64,000 nucleotides of DNA from Zhihengliuella flava. Lineage in GTDB: Bacteria; Actinomycetota; Actinomycetes; Actinomycetales; Micrococcaceae. Location of the stretch: contig NZ_JADOTZ010000001.1 of the NCBI RefSeq assembly GCF_015751895.1, positions 1,364,001-1,428,000 of the forward strand, in the 5' to 3' direction. The position numbers and the translations under genes were made by a program. Below, piece by piece: positions 25,844 to 34,323 of this stretch (position 1 is its first letter; every line of letters begins with the position of its first letter). The notes beneath the pieces were generated by a model. It made no database searches, was not told the origin of the DNA, and was given only the letters and a program-made list of their open reading frames with translations.

Positions 25844-25863
25844 ACGTTAATGAGTGCTAACGT
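25844..25863. promoter_or_regulatory. Inverted repeat upstream of the acyl-CoA dehydrogenase
   Basis: ACGTTA-N8-TAACGT lies between the MDMPI-type gene and the acyl-CoA dehydrogenase, 90 bp before the latter, in an unusually AT-rich patch. TetR-family regulators of acyl-CoA pathways often use such dyads; none is encoded next to it. Tentative operator. Confidence 0.45.
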
Positions 25864-25953
25864 TTGACTGTAACCTGCATCACACCGGCGTGAGCGGCCA
25901 TCCCGCCCGCTGGCAGACCGCGCGGCCCCACCACGGCCGGGCACGGGAGGGAC

Positions 25954-27111
25954 ATGGACTTCGCACTCACGGCGGATCAGGAACGGTTCGCGGCGTCGGC
26001 CCGCGAGGTCGCCGCGCTCATCGCCCCGGACTACGCCGCCCGCGAGCGCGACGGGCGGATCGATCCCGAGTTGGCCGCAGAAATCGGCGCGCGCGGGCTG
26101 ATCGCCCCGGAGCTGCCCACCGAGCTCGGCGGCCAGGACGCCGGTCACCTCACCTCGGGCCTGGTCACCGAGGAAATCGCCCGCGGCGACTTCAACGTGG
26201 CCTACCTCCAGATCATCGGCTCCCTCGCCGGGCACATCCTCTCCCGTCACGCGCACGACGCCGCCGCCCGCCGCTGGGTGCCCGCCATCACCGCCGGCAC
26301 GGCCCGGGTGGGCATCGGCCTCTCCGAGCCCACCGCGGGTTCCGACGCCGGTAATCCCGCCCTGTGCGCGCACCGCGAGCGTGGCGGCTGGGTGCTCACC
26401 GGCACCAAGTCCATGTCCTTTGCGCTGGACGCGGCGGCCGCCGTCGTCTTCGCCCGAACGGACCCGGACGCCGGGCGCGGGCGCGGCATCACGGCCTTCC
26501 TGCTGGACCTCGCGGAGCTGGAGGAGGCGGGCACCGCGCGGCGCGAGCGTATTGATGATCTGGGCACGCGCGCCGTGGGCCGCGGCCTGGTCCACCTAAA
26601 GAACGCCTGGGTCCCCGAGGACGCCGTCGTCGGCGCCGAGGGTCAGGGGTTCATCCAGGTCATGCAGGGGTTCGACTTCTCCCGCGCGCTCATCGGCCTG
26701 CAGTGCCTGGCCCCCGCCTCGGCCTCCGTCGCGGAGACGTGGCAGTACACGCGCGGCCGCTTGGCCTTCGACCAGCCGCTCTCCTCCTTCGAGGGAGTCG
26801 CGTTCCCCATCGCGGAGGCGGAAACCACCATCGAGGCCGCCCGGCTGCTCTGCTTGCGCACGCTCTGGCTCAAGGACCAGGGCCAGCCGCACACGGCCGA
26901 GGCCGCCATGTGCAAGTGGCTGGCCCCCAAGACGGCGTATGAGGCGATCAACGATTGCCTCCTGCTCCACGGCCAGCTGGGCTACACCCGCACGCTGCCG
27001 TTTGAGCAGCGGCTGCGGGACGTGCTCGGCCTGCAAATCGGCGACGGCACCGCGCAGATCATGAAGATGATCATCGCCCGGCACCGGGTGGGCCGCGAGT
27101 TCGCCCCCTAG
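25954..27111 (+). CDS. Acyl-CoA dehydrogenase, cyclohexanecarboxyl-CoA dehydrogenase-like
   Basis: FAD enzyme of 385 aa that oxidises an acyl-CoA to the enoyl-CoA. N-terminal helices, then VGIGLSEPTAGSDAG (FAD contact), GTKSMSFA and the C-terminal helical domain with LLLHGQLGYTRTLPFEQRLRD. Where straight-chain enzymes carry the catalytic Glu (YEGT), this protein has QIGDGT with Asp at residue 364. Close kinship to alicyclic-acid dehydrogenases and the downstream SDR suggest a cyclohexanecarboxylate-type substrate. GGGAGG lies upstream of the ATG. The ligase, hydratase and ring-opening genes of the pathway are absent here. Confidence 0.85.
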   Translation: MDFALTADQERFAASAREVAALIAPDYAARERDGRIDPELAAEIGARGLIAPELPTELGGQDAGHLTSGLVTEEIARGDFNVAYLQIIGSLAGHILSRHAHDAAARRWVPAITAGTARVGIGLSEPTAGSDAGNPALCAHRERGGWVLTGTKSMSFALDAAAAVVFARTDPDAGRGRGITAFLLDLAELEEAGTARRERIDDLGTRAVGRGLVHLKNAWVPEDAVVGAEGQGFIQVMQGFDFSRALIGLQCLAPASASVAETWQYTRGRLAFDQPLSSFEGVAFPIAEAETTIEAARLLCLRTLWLKDQGQPHTAEAAMCKWLAPKTAYEAINDCLLLHGQLGYTRTLPFEQRLRDVLGLQIGDGTAQIMKMIIARHRVGREFAP

Positions 27112-27162
27112 GCCCGCCCGCATCATCCACCCCTCGCCCCACCACCGCAGAGAGGACCGCAC

Positions 27163-27945
27163 ATGAGCCACTCAGAACCCACCAGCCGCGTCGCCATCGT
27201 CACGGGGGCCGGCAGCGGGATCGGCCGCGGCGTCGCCGAGGCCCTCGCCCGCACCGGCGCCAGCGTCGTCGTTCTCGACATCAATGAACAGGCCGGGTAC
27301 GACGCCGCCGCGCACCTGCCGCGCGTCGGCGCGGCCCGGCACACGGCCCACGCCACCGACGTGGCGGACCAGACGTCCGTGGACGCCGCCGTCGATGCCA
27401 TCCTCAAGGACTACGGGCGCATCGACGTGCTGGTCAACAACGCCGGCTGGGACAAGGTCGGCCCGTTCCTCGACACGGACCCGGACCTGTGGGAGCGGAT
27501 CATCGGGATCAGCCTGTACGGGACGCTGAACCTCTGCCACGCGGTGACCCCCGTCATGATCGGCCAGCGGGAAGAGGAGCCGCACTTCAGCGGCCGGATC
27601 GTGAACGTCGCCTCGGACGCCGGGCGCGTGGGATCCACCGGTGAGGCGGTGTACTCGGCGGCGAAAGGCGGGGTGATTGCCTTTACCAAGACGCTCGCCC
27701 GGGAGGTGGCCCGCCACCAGATCACCGCGAACTGCGTCTGCCCGGGGCCGGCGGACACGCCCCTGTTCGACTCGATCAGCGCGGACAGCCCCAAGCTCCG
27801 GGAGGCGCTCATCAAGGCGATCCCCCTGCGCCGCTTGGCCCAACCGGAGGACCTAGCCGGCGCCGTCGCCTACTTTGCCTCGCCGGAGGCCGGGTACGTG
27901 ACGGGCCAGACGCTCTCGGTCAGCGGTGGGCTGACGATGGCCTGA
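27163..27945 (+). CDS. SDR oxidoreductase, 2-hydroxycyclohexanecarboxyl-CoA dehydrogenase-like (BadH type)
   Basis: Classical short-chain dehydrogenase, 260 aa. Nucleotide motif TGAGSGIGRG near residue 12, NNAGWDKVGPF, VNVASDAG with the active Ser, and the catalytic YSAAK. GPADTPLF and GYVTGQTLSVSGGLTMA are typical of BadH-like proteins. AGAGGA precedes the ATG, 51 bp after the acyl-CoA dehydrogenase stop, same operon. It would oxidise the ring hydroxyl to a ketone in alicyclic acid breakdown; substrate inferred. Confidence 0.85.
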   Translation: MSHSEPTSRVAIVTGAGSGIGRGVAEALARTGASVVVLDINEQAGYDAAAHLPRVGAARHTAHATDVADQTSVDAAVDAILKDYGRIDVLVNNAGWDKVGPFLDTDPDLWERIIGISLYGTLNLCHAVTPVMIGQREEEPHFSGRIVNVASDAGRVGSTGEAVYSAAKGGVIAFTKTLAREVARHQITANCVCPGPADTPLFDSISADSPKLREALIKAIPLRRLAQPEDLAGAVAYFASPEAGYVTGQTLSVSGGLTMA

Positions 27946-27965
27946 GCTGGCCCGTCACGCCGCGA

Positions 27966-28916
27966 TTAGCTGAATCTCGCACCGCCGTCGTCAGAGTGCA
28001 CGACGGCGGTGCCCACGGCAGCCCACACATGCAGTTGGCCCTCGCGCACCTGGGCAGCGACGGCGGACGGGGCGGATCCGGCCAAGCCGCGCTCCTCCCA
28101 GCTGGCCCCGGCGTCCTCACTGACGTGGACGGAGCCGTCGGGCGCGATTCCCACGGCCGTGTCCGCGTCGGCGAAGGTCACGAACTGCAGCACCTCATCC
28201 GGCTGGCTGGCGGCCGCGGCCCACGTCTGGCCAGCGTCCTCGGAGACCCACAGCCCATCCGGCGTCGTGGCCAGCACGGTCGGCCCGGCCGGGTGCCCGG
28301 CCAGCGCGAAGGCATCTGGGCCGTCCACCGCCTCCCACTCGACGCCGTCTTGGGTGCGGGCCAAGTTCCCGTCAAACCCCACGACGGCGCCATCCGTGGT
28401 GGTCAGGGCGTGAAAATCGGATTCGCCGGCACGGGAGAGCGGCTCCCACGTCGCGCCGTCGTCCGTGGACCTCATGAGGCCCACCGGGTTCGGCAACTCA
28501 CTCCCGGCGCCCGGGTGACCGGACGCGTAGAGCGCCTCATCGCTGGCGGCGAAGCCCATGAGGTCGATCTGCGGGCCGCGCGGGGTGGGGCCGCCCCCGC
28601 CGGGCAGCGTCCCATCCGACCTCATTCCCTCCAGGCCCGCGACGAAGAGGCCGTGATGGGTGGCGATCAGCAGGCGATCCCCGTCCGGGTGGATGCCGTG
28701 GATGTGCCCGACGTCGGCGGGGCCGTGGGTGCTGTCCGCCTCGGACTGGCTCGGCGGGGCCGGCTGGACCGACGCGGAGGTGGCGGGCGCGCTGGTGGCG
28801 GCCTGGCCCGCGCCGGGGCTCCCGGCGGCGCACGAGGACAGCAACAGGGCAGAGAGCGCGGCGGGAAGCACGGCGCGGGTGGAACGGGACAGTGATGGCA
28901 GGGTCAATGAAGGCAT
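27966..28916 (-). CDS. BNR/sialidase-like repeat lipoprotein (F510_1955 type)
   Basis: Predicted lipoprotein, 316 aa, lipobox LLSSCA near residue 24, then a Ser/Ala/Pro linker and a beta-propeller built from repeats such as MRSTDDGATWEPL, VSEDAGQTWAAA, VSEDAGASWEERG and HSDDGGARF (Asp-box motifs). The segment DVGHIHGIHPDGDRLLIATHHGLF is His-rich and typical of this group, annotated elsewhere as F510_1955-family glycosylhydrolases without proven activity. AAGGAG lies before the ATG. Followed upstream on the same strand by a small membrane protein often seen with it. Confidence 0.82.
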   Translation of the reverse strand: MPSLTLPSLSRSTRAVLPAALSALLLSSCAAGSPGAGQAATSAPATSASVQPAPPSQSEADSTHGPADVGHIHGIHPDGDRLLIATHHGLFVAGLEGMRSDGTLPGGGGPTPRGPQIDLMGFAASDEALYASGHPGAGSELPNPVGLMRSTDDGATWEPLSRAGESDFHALTTTDGAVVGFDGNLARTQDGVEWEAVDGPDAFALAGHPAGPTVLATTPDGLWVSEDAGQTWAAAASQPDEVLQFVTFADADTAVGIAPDGSVHVSEDAGASWEERGLAGSAPSAVAAQVREGQLHVWAAVGTAVVHSDDGGARFS

Positions 28917-29010
28917 GGTGGTACTCCTTGAAGTCGAGGTGGCGTGCGAAAGCGCCCGCTGACCGCGGCGCATAGAACGGCGGGGCGGTGCGGGGCGAAG
29001 GGACACGCTT

Positions 29011-29460
29011 CTACGTTCGACTGATCCCCAAGGCCACGAGCGAGGGCGGACGCGGCGGGGCGGGAGTGAGCACCCGGACGGCTCCCGCCCGGAGGCTGCG
29101 CAGCGGCGGGGAGAGCACTGGCCTGCGGCGCAGCAGGGAAAGCGCGCCGAGGGTGGCGACGGCAGCCATCACGCAAGCGATCGCGGCCGCGGCGGTTTGG
29201 TCCGCGCAGCGCTCGGCGCAGCCCTGAGCGGCAGTGGCCACGACGCCGTCGTGCGCCCGCGCCGCCTCCCCCTGGGGCGGGGCGGCGAGGTGCTGGGCTG
29301 CACCCTGCTGCCCGACGCCCGCGTGAGCGCCGACTGCGGAGCGGCCGGCATCGTGGGAGCCAGCAGGCAGCGATTCGCCGCTCGCGTGCGGCAGGCAAGC
29401 GATGAGCACGGCGGCCACAAGGCACGCCAAGAGCACGAGGCGGCGCGGCAGCTGCGGCAT
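29011..29460 (-). CDS. Small membrane protein (DUF6153-like)
   Basis: 149 aa with a hydrophobic N-terminal helix (RLVLLACLVAAVLIACLPHA), a Gly/Ala/His-rich external linker containing CAERCAD, a second helix (IACVMAAVATLGALSLL) and a basic tail. The ATG at 29460 has GGAGG five bases upstream. Function unknown; small proteins of this layout neighbour metal-related or F510_1955-type lipoprotein genes in actinobacteria. It ends 95 bp before the lipoprotein start on the same strand. Confidence 0.65.
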   Translation of the reverse strand: MPQLPRRLVLLACLVAAVLIACLPHASGESLPAGSHDAGRSAVGAHAGVGQQGAAQHLAAPPQGEAARAHDGVVATAAQGCAERCADQTAAAAIACVMAAVATLGALSLLRRRPVLSPPLRSLRAGAVRVLTPAPPRPPSLVALGISRT

Positions 29461-29513
29461 CGTGACCTCCAAAGAGCGGACTCCGGCCGAGTCTAGCGCC
29501 GCCTCCTGTGCGG

Positions 29514-31037
29514 TTAGCGCTCCAGCTTGGTGGCCAGCTCCTTCTCCTGCAGGAAGCACAGGAGAACGAAGGCCACGATGGACAGCGGAGCAATCCACAT
29601 GAACAGCGGCATGAGCGCGTGGTTATAGGCCTCGACGATCAGCGTGTGCAGCGGCTCCGGCAGGCTCGTCACCAGCTCCGGGGTCAGGGAACTGCCCGTG
29701 GCGCCGGCGGACGCGGCCTCCGGTGGCAGCTTGCTGGCTAGCTCCGACGTCAGCCGGCTCGCGAAGAGGGAGCCAACAATCGCCGAGCCGAGGGTGGCGC
29801 CCACCTGGCGGAAGTAGTTCACCGACGCGGTGGCGGTGCCCACGAACCGCAGCGCGAAGGAGTTCTGCGCCACGAGCGTCAGGTTCTGCATCGTGGAGCC
29901 GAGGCCCAGGCCCATGACGCCGAGGAAGAGGCAGACCATGACGATGGGAGTGTCGGCGTGCACCGTGGACAGGCCGGCCAGTCCGGCGCCGATGACGAGG
30001 GACCCGACCACCATGTAGCGCTTGTAACGTCCCGTGGCCGAGACCCGGCGGCCAACGATGATGGAGGTGCAGAGCATCACGCCCATCATCGGGATCATCA
30101 GCAGGCCCGCCTCCGCGGCGCCAAATCCCGTGACCATCTGCAGGTAGGTGGGCATGTAGCCCAGCGCGCCAAACATCATGATGCCCACGGCGAGGCCCGC
30201 CACGGTGACGAGGTTGAAGTTGCGGTTGCGGAACAGCATGAGCGGGATGACCGGTTCCGCCGCACGGGACTCCACCCAGATGAACAGGGCCACGCTCACC
30301 ACGGCGATGCCGATCAGCCAGAGGATCACGGGATCGCTCCACGCGTACGTGCCGCCGCCCCAGGTCGCGATGAGGACGATGGCCGTGGTGGCCGCCGCCA
30401 GCAGCGCCATACCCGCGTAGTCAATCCGGCCGCGCCCCTCCGCCGGAGGCTTCGGCAGGTGAATGAGCACGGCGGCGGCGACGATCGCCACGAGGCCGAT
30501 GGGCACATTGATCCAGAAGGCCCACCGCCATCCGGGGCCTTCCGTGAGCCACCCGCCGAGGAGCGGACCGGCCACGGAGGACACCGCAAACACGCCGCCC
30601 ATGATGCCCATGTACTTGCCGCGCTCGCGGGCAGGGACCACGTCGGCGATGATGGCCTGGGAGAGAATGATCAGCCCGCCGCCTCCGATGCCCTGCACGG
30701 CGCGGGCGGCAATCAGCAGGTTCATGTCCTGCGCGAGCGCGCCCATGACGGAACCTCCCACGAACACCGCGATCGCTCCGATCAGCAGGTGCTTGCGCCC
30801 GTACATATCGCCGAGCTTGCCGTAGATCGGCATCATCACGGTGGAGGCCAGGATGAAGGCCGTGATCACCCAGGCCATGTGCTCGACGCCGTTGAGCTCG
30901 CCCACCATGGTGGGCAGCGCCGTGGCGAGCACCGTCTGGTTCAGCGAGGCCAAGAGCATGGCGACGACGAGCGCGGCGAAGATCATGCCGAGGTGTTTTT
31001 TGCCGCCGTGGGTCTGCGGCTCTGCGGTGGTGGTCAT
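29514..31037 (-). CDS. DHA2-family (EmrB/QacA) multidrug MFS exporter
   Basis: Proton-coupled drug exporter with 14 predicted membrane helices, 507 aa. Motif A region GKLGDMYGRKHLL, motif C-like SSVAGPLLGGWLTEGPGWRWAFWINVPIG, and the DHA2-typical ARAVQGIGGGGLIIL. The start overlaps the stop of the upstream TetR gene (ATGA), so the two are co-transcribed and coupled. Substrates are likely lipophilic or cationic compounds sensed by that TetR protein. Confidence 0.93.
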   Translation of the reverse strand: MTTTAEPQTHGGKKHLGMIFAALVVAMLLASLNQTVLATALPTMVGELNGVEHMAWVITAFILASTVMMPIYGKLGDMYGRKHLLIGAIAVFVGGSVMGALAQDMNLLIAARAVQGIGGGGLIILSQAIIADVVPARERGKYMGIMGGVFAVSSVAGPLLGGWLTEGPGWRWAFWINVPIGLVAIVAAAVLIHLPKPPAEGRGRIDYAGMALLAAATTAIVLIATWGGGTYAWSDPVILWLIGIAVVSVALFIWVESRAAEPVIPLMLFRNRNFNLVTVAGLAVGIMMFGALGYMPTYLQMVTGFGAAEAGLLMIPMMGVMLCTSIIVGRRVSATGRYKRYMVVGSLVIGAGLAGLSTVHADTPIVMVCLFLGVMGLGLGSTMQNLTLVAQNSFALRFVGTATASVNYFRQVGATLGSAIVGSLFASRLTSELASKLPPEAASAGATGSSLTPELVTSLPEPLHTLIVEAYNHALMPLFMWIAPLSIVAFVLLCFLQEKELATKLER

Positions 31038-31711
31038 ACTCTCAACTCCGGTTCGGTGGCGGCGAGGCCGCGGAAAAGTGTCATGGCGTGCTGCAGGTGC
31101 GCTTCGAGCTCCTGGACGTCGTTCACGTCGGACGCGCTGTCTTGGAAGCTGGCGATGGCAAAGCGCGTGATGGCCCCGGCCAAGAGCAGCAGTGCCCGGG
31201 AAGTTTCGGTGACCGGCGGGCCCTCGTCGTCGTGCCGGCCCACCGCGGCGACGGAGTGATCCGCCGAGGCCGCCCCGTCGACGCGCACCAGCTCATCGGC
31301 GACGCTGCGCTCCACTCCGGAGACGTGCTGGATCATCCGCTCGCGCAGCGCCGGGTGCGCCTGAATGATGGCGCGGCGCCGGGCGAACGTCCCGCTGATC
31401 GCCGAGGCGGCGAGCGAGGTGGCCAATAGCCGTACCGTCCGGGTCAACAAGTCCTCAGTGGACGTGCGGAAATGGGCGATGGCTTCCTCCGTCACCTCGG
31501 GCACCCGCATGCCCAGGATCGCGTCCTCTTTCGAGGCGAAGTAGTTGAAAAAGGTGCGCCGGGAGATCCCCGCCGCCTCGGCGACGGCCTCCACGGTCAC
31601 GGCGGCCGGGCCGTGCTCGGCGGCCATCCCGTGGGCCGCGTCGTGGATCGCCCGCTCCGTCTGGCGGCGATTCAGTTCGCGACGCGTCGGCTCAGATTCG
31701 TTGCTTTGCAC
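31034..31711 (-). CDS. TetR-family repressor of the drug exporter
   Basis: 225 aa with an N-terminal TetR helix-turn-helix: AVTVEAVAEAAGISRRTFFNYFASKEDAI (residues of about 35-63), then a variable ligand domain. Start taken as the GTG at 31711 because the preceding frame, though open, reads through tandem operators and into DUF805 antisense. First gene of a two-gene operon with the DHA2 exporter. Two 14-bp dyads lie 13-43 bp upstream, which points to autorepression released by drug binding. Confidence 0.88.
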   Translation of the reverse strand: MQSNESEPTRRELNRRQTERAIHDAAHGMAAEHGPAAVTVEAVAEAAGISRRTFFNYFASKEDAILGMRVPEVTEEAIAHFRTSTEDLLTRTVRLLATSLAASAISGTFARRRAIIQAHPALRERMIQHVSGVERSVADELVRVDGAASADHSVAAVGRHDDEGPPVTETSRALLLLAGAITRFAIASFQDSASDVNDVQELEAHLQHAMTLFRGLAATEPELRV

Positions 31712-31724
31712 AACCAATAATTTA

Positions 31725-31754
31725 TTGCACTCATGCAAGATTGCACAAGTGCAA
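31725..31754. promoter_or_regulatory. Tandem operators for the TetR-exporter operon
   Basis: Two similar 14-bp dyads, TTGCACTCATGCAA (31725-31738) and TTGCACAAGTGCAA (31741-31754, perfect), are separated by GA, a 16-bp period. This would place two TetR dimers at adjacent positions on nearly opposite or staggered faces, as with QacR. It lies directly upstream of the TetR start in an AT-rich patch. Confidence 0.7.
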
Positions 31755-31834
31755 AGTTGGGTGAGATCCAACACGGCGTCGCACACGGCCCGCAGCACTC
31801 CCCAGCGGGGCACCCTCCGGCCTAGGCTCAGAGC

Positions 31835-32422
31835 ATGAGCTACCCACCCTTTACTTCGGCCTCGCGGCAGGAGCCGCCGAAGCACCTGCCCCTCTACGGC
31901 GCCTCGCTGACGCAAGCCGTGGCCCGGTTCTTCACCAAGTACGCCGTCTTCTCCGGCCGCGCGAGCCGCAGCGAATACTGGTGGGTCCAGCTCGCCTCCG
32001 CGCTCCTCGGACTCGCCCTGTCCGTGGTCTTCACCGTGGTCGCGCTCGGCGTCGGGGCCGGGGTGGGCCTCACCTCCAGCGCGCTGGGCGCCTACCCGGA
32101 CGAGGGCACGGCCGCCGGAACCCTCATCGGCGGGGCCACGGCCGGCGTCGTCGTCCTCCTGTACGTTGGCCTGCTCGCCATCGGACTCGCGCTGCTCATC
32201 CCGTCGATAGCCGTATGCGTTCGCCGGCTGCACGACGCCGGATTCTCCGGTTGGTGGTACCTGCTCAACCTGATCCCCGGCGGCTCGATCGCCGTGCTGA
32301 TCTTCACGATCATGCCCTCCGTGGCCGAGGGCGCGCGGTTCGACGATCCGCCCTTCGGCTACCCGCACCCGTTCAACGCCCCGTACCTGTACTCGGGGTA
32401 CACGCCGCCGCCCTCCCCCTGA
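31835..32422 (+). CDS. DUF805 membrane protein
   Basis: 195 aa, function unknown. The DUF805 signature is FTKYAVFSGRASRSEYWWVQL, with later VRRLHDAGFSGWWYLLNLIPGG, and four hydrophobic helices between. The C-terminus is Pro/Tyr-rich. The ATG follows TAGGCT by six bases with no Shine-Dalgarno site, a leaderless arrangement. Divergent from the TetR-exporter operon. Confidence 0.88.
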   Translation: MSYPPFTSASRQEPPKHLPLYGASLTQAVARFFTKYAVFSGRASRSEYWWVQLASALLGLALSVVFTVVALGVGAGVGLTSSALGAYPDEGTAAGTLIGGATAGVVVLLYVGLLAIGLALLIPSIAVCVRRLHDAGFSGWWYLLNLIPGGSIAVLIFTIMPSVAEGARFDDPPFGYPHPFNAPYLYSGYTPPPSP

Positions 32423-32449
32423 GACCGCCGGGTGTGTTGAGATGGTGCC

Positions 32450-33295
32450 ATGAAATTTGCCACCCTGCGCCGGCCGGGCTCGTCCGCCACCTTCGCCGCG
32501 GTCATCACCGACGACGGCGCCCACGAAGTTCAGGGGTACGACGACGTGGCGGGCCTGCTCGCCGCCGACGCCGAGACGCGCCGTTTGGCGTGCGGTGCGG
32601 CGCTGGAGGCGAAGCCGGCCCCGGCCGCACCGGGCGACTTCGCCCCCGTCATCCCGCACCCGTCCAAGATCTTCTGCGTCGGCCTCAACTACCGCAATCA
32701 CGCGGCGGAAACGGGCAACGAGCTCCCGCAGTACCCCACCCTCTTCACCAAGTTTGCCGACACCCTCTGCGGCGCCGGTGACTCGATCGAGATTCCGGCC
32801 GAGGAACACCGGATCGACTGGGAAGGCGAGCTGGCCGTCGTCATCGGCGAGGGCGGGCGCCGGATCCCGGCCTCCGACGCCGCGGCCGCGATCGCCGGGT
32901 ACGCGGTGGCCAACGACGTGTCGATGCGCGGCTGGCAGGGCCGGACCTCGGAGTGGACGCAGGGAAAGTGCTGGGAGGCCTCCACCCCGCTGGGACCCTA
33001 CCTGGTCACCGCGGACGCGTTCACGCCCGGCGGCTCCTTGCGCACTCGGGTCAACGGCGAGGTGGTTCAGCAGGACTCAACGGGAGACCTCATCTTCACC
33101 CCGGAGGAGCTCGTGGCCTACTGCTCCACGCTCGTCACGCTCCGCCCGGGCGACTTGATCCTCACGGGCACCCCGGCCGGCGTCGCGCTGGGCCGTAAGG
33201 ACCCGGAGACCGGTCGCCGCCCCTGGCTGGCGGCCGGCGACGTGCTGGAAACGGAGATCGAGGGCCTCGGCACCCAGCGCAACGTCTTCACCTAA
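32450..33295 (+). CDS. Fumarylacetoacetate hydrolase (FAH)-family protein
   Basis: 281-aa member of the FAH superfamily (decarboxylases, isomerases or C-C hydrolases acting on oxo-dicarboxylates). Conserved KIFCVGLNYRNHAAE, PTLFTKFADTL, DWEGELAVVIGEGGR with metal-binding Glu, YAVANDVSMRGWQ and TPAGVALG. The N-terminal beta domain of about 65 residues is normal for this clade. No aromatic-pathway neighbours; the exact reaction cannot be fixed. No clear ribosome site at the ATG. Confidence 0.88.
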   Translation: MKFATLRRPGSSATFAAVITDDGAHEVQGYDDVAGLLAADAETRRLACGAALEAKPAPAAPGDFAPVIPHPSKIFCVGLNYRNHAAETGNELPQYPTLFTKFADTLCGAGDSIEIPAEEHRIDWEGELAVVIGEGGRRIPASDAAAAIAGYAVANDVSMRGWQGRTSEWTQGKCWEASTPLGPYLVTADAFTPGGSLRTRVNGEVVQQDSTGDLIFTPEELVAYCSTLVTLRPGDLILTGTPAGVALGRKDPETGRRPWLAAGDVLETEIEGLGTQRNVFT

Positions 33296-33420
33296 AGCTC
33301 CGCGCACCCGCGCCCCACCACTAGCGCAGGGTACTGTGAGGCCCCAGAGACTGCTACGCCACCGCCCCGGCCCGCGGCCGGAACGGCGGCAGGAAACCAT
33401 GACTCGCGAGAGGACCCGCC

Positions 33421-34236
33421 ATGACCGCGAAGACCCCGGATTGGACCGAGCGCTCCGTCGGCAACATCGACTGCTGGCTGACCGACATGGACGGCGTCCT
33501 GGTCCACGAGAATCAGGCGATCGACGGCGCGGCCGAGCTGATCGACGGCTGGCGCAGCCGCGGCCAGCGCTTCTTGGTGCTGACCAACAATTCGATCTAC
33601 ACGCCGCGGGATCTGCGCGCCCGGCTGGCCTCTTCCGGCCTCGATATCCCGGAGGAGAACATCTGGACGTCGGCTCTGGCCACGGCGGAGTTCCTGCGCC
33701 GGCAGTCTCCGGGCGGGCGGGCCTACGTCATCGGCGAGGCGGGCCTGACCACGGCGCTGCACGACGCGGGCTTCATCATGACGGACCGGGACCCGGACTT
33801 TGTGGTGCTGGGCGAGACCCGCACCTACTCCTTTGAGGCGATCACCCGCGCCATCCGGCTGATCGAGTCGGGGGCGCGCTTTATCTCCACCAACCCGGAC
33901 GCGACCGGCCCCTCCGCCGAGGGCCTGCTGCCCGCGACCGGCGCGATCGCCGCCCTCATCACCTCGGCCACCAACAAGCAGCCCTACGTGGTGGGCAAGC
34001 CGAACCCCATGATGTTCCGCTCGGCCCTGAACCGGATCGACGCGCATTCGGAGACCACGGCGATGATCGGCGACCGCATGGACACGGACATCATCGCCGG
34101 CATGGAGGCCGGACTGCTCACCGTCCTGGTGCACTCCGGGATCACGCAGCAGAACGACGTCGCCGCGTTCCCGTTCCGCCCGGACCTCACCTATCCGTCG
34201 GTGAAGGAACTCGGCGCCGAGCTCTCCGCGTTGTAG
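33421..34236 (+). CDS. HAD-IIA hydrolase (NagD-like)
   Basis: Predicted sugar- or nucleotide-phosphate phosphatase, 271 aa. Motif I CWLTDMDGVLVHEN (two Asp), motif II FLVLTNNS, a C2b cap domain, motif III Lys in VVGKPNPMMF and motif IV AMIGDRMDTDIIAG. GAGAGG lies eight bases before the ATG. NagD proteins dephosphorylate UMP and small sugar phosphates; substrate here is unknown. Confidence 0.9.
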   Translation: MTAKTPDWTERSVGNIDCWLTDMDGVLVHENQAIDGAAELIDGWRSRGQRFLVLTNNSIYTPRDLRARLASSGLDIPEENIWTSALATAEFLRRQSPGGRAYVIGEAGLTTALHDAGFIMTDRDPDFVVLGETRTYSFEAITRAIRLIESGARFISTNPDATGPSAEGLLPATGAIAALITSATNKQPYVVGKPNPMMFRSALNRIDAHSETTAMIGDRMDTDIIAGMEAGLLTVLVHSGITQQNDVAAFPFRPDLTYPSVKELGAELSAL

Positions 34237-34323
34237 CCCCGGGCTTCGACTCCGACTTCTACCGGCAGTAGAATGACGGCGACGCGGATTCACGGCACAG
34301 GTTTACGGCATAACGGAGGCAGC

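Noticed and set aside
24946-26595. 549-codon minus-strand frame extending the MDMPI-type gene
   Set aside because: The added part is antisense to the acyl-CoA dehydrogenase and has no family-like sequence; the ATG at 25758 has a good ribosome site.
29958-31259. 433-codon plus-strand frame opposite the DHA2 exporter
   Set aside because: His/Asp/Gly-rich mirror of a clear membrane protein gene.
31034-32809. 591-codon minus-strand frame extending the TetR gene to the right
   Set aside because: The extension runs through the tandem operators and antisense to DUF805 and FAH genes; the GTG at 31711 starts the real protein.
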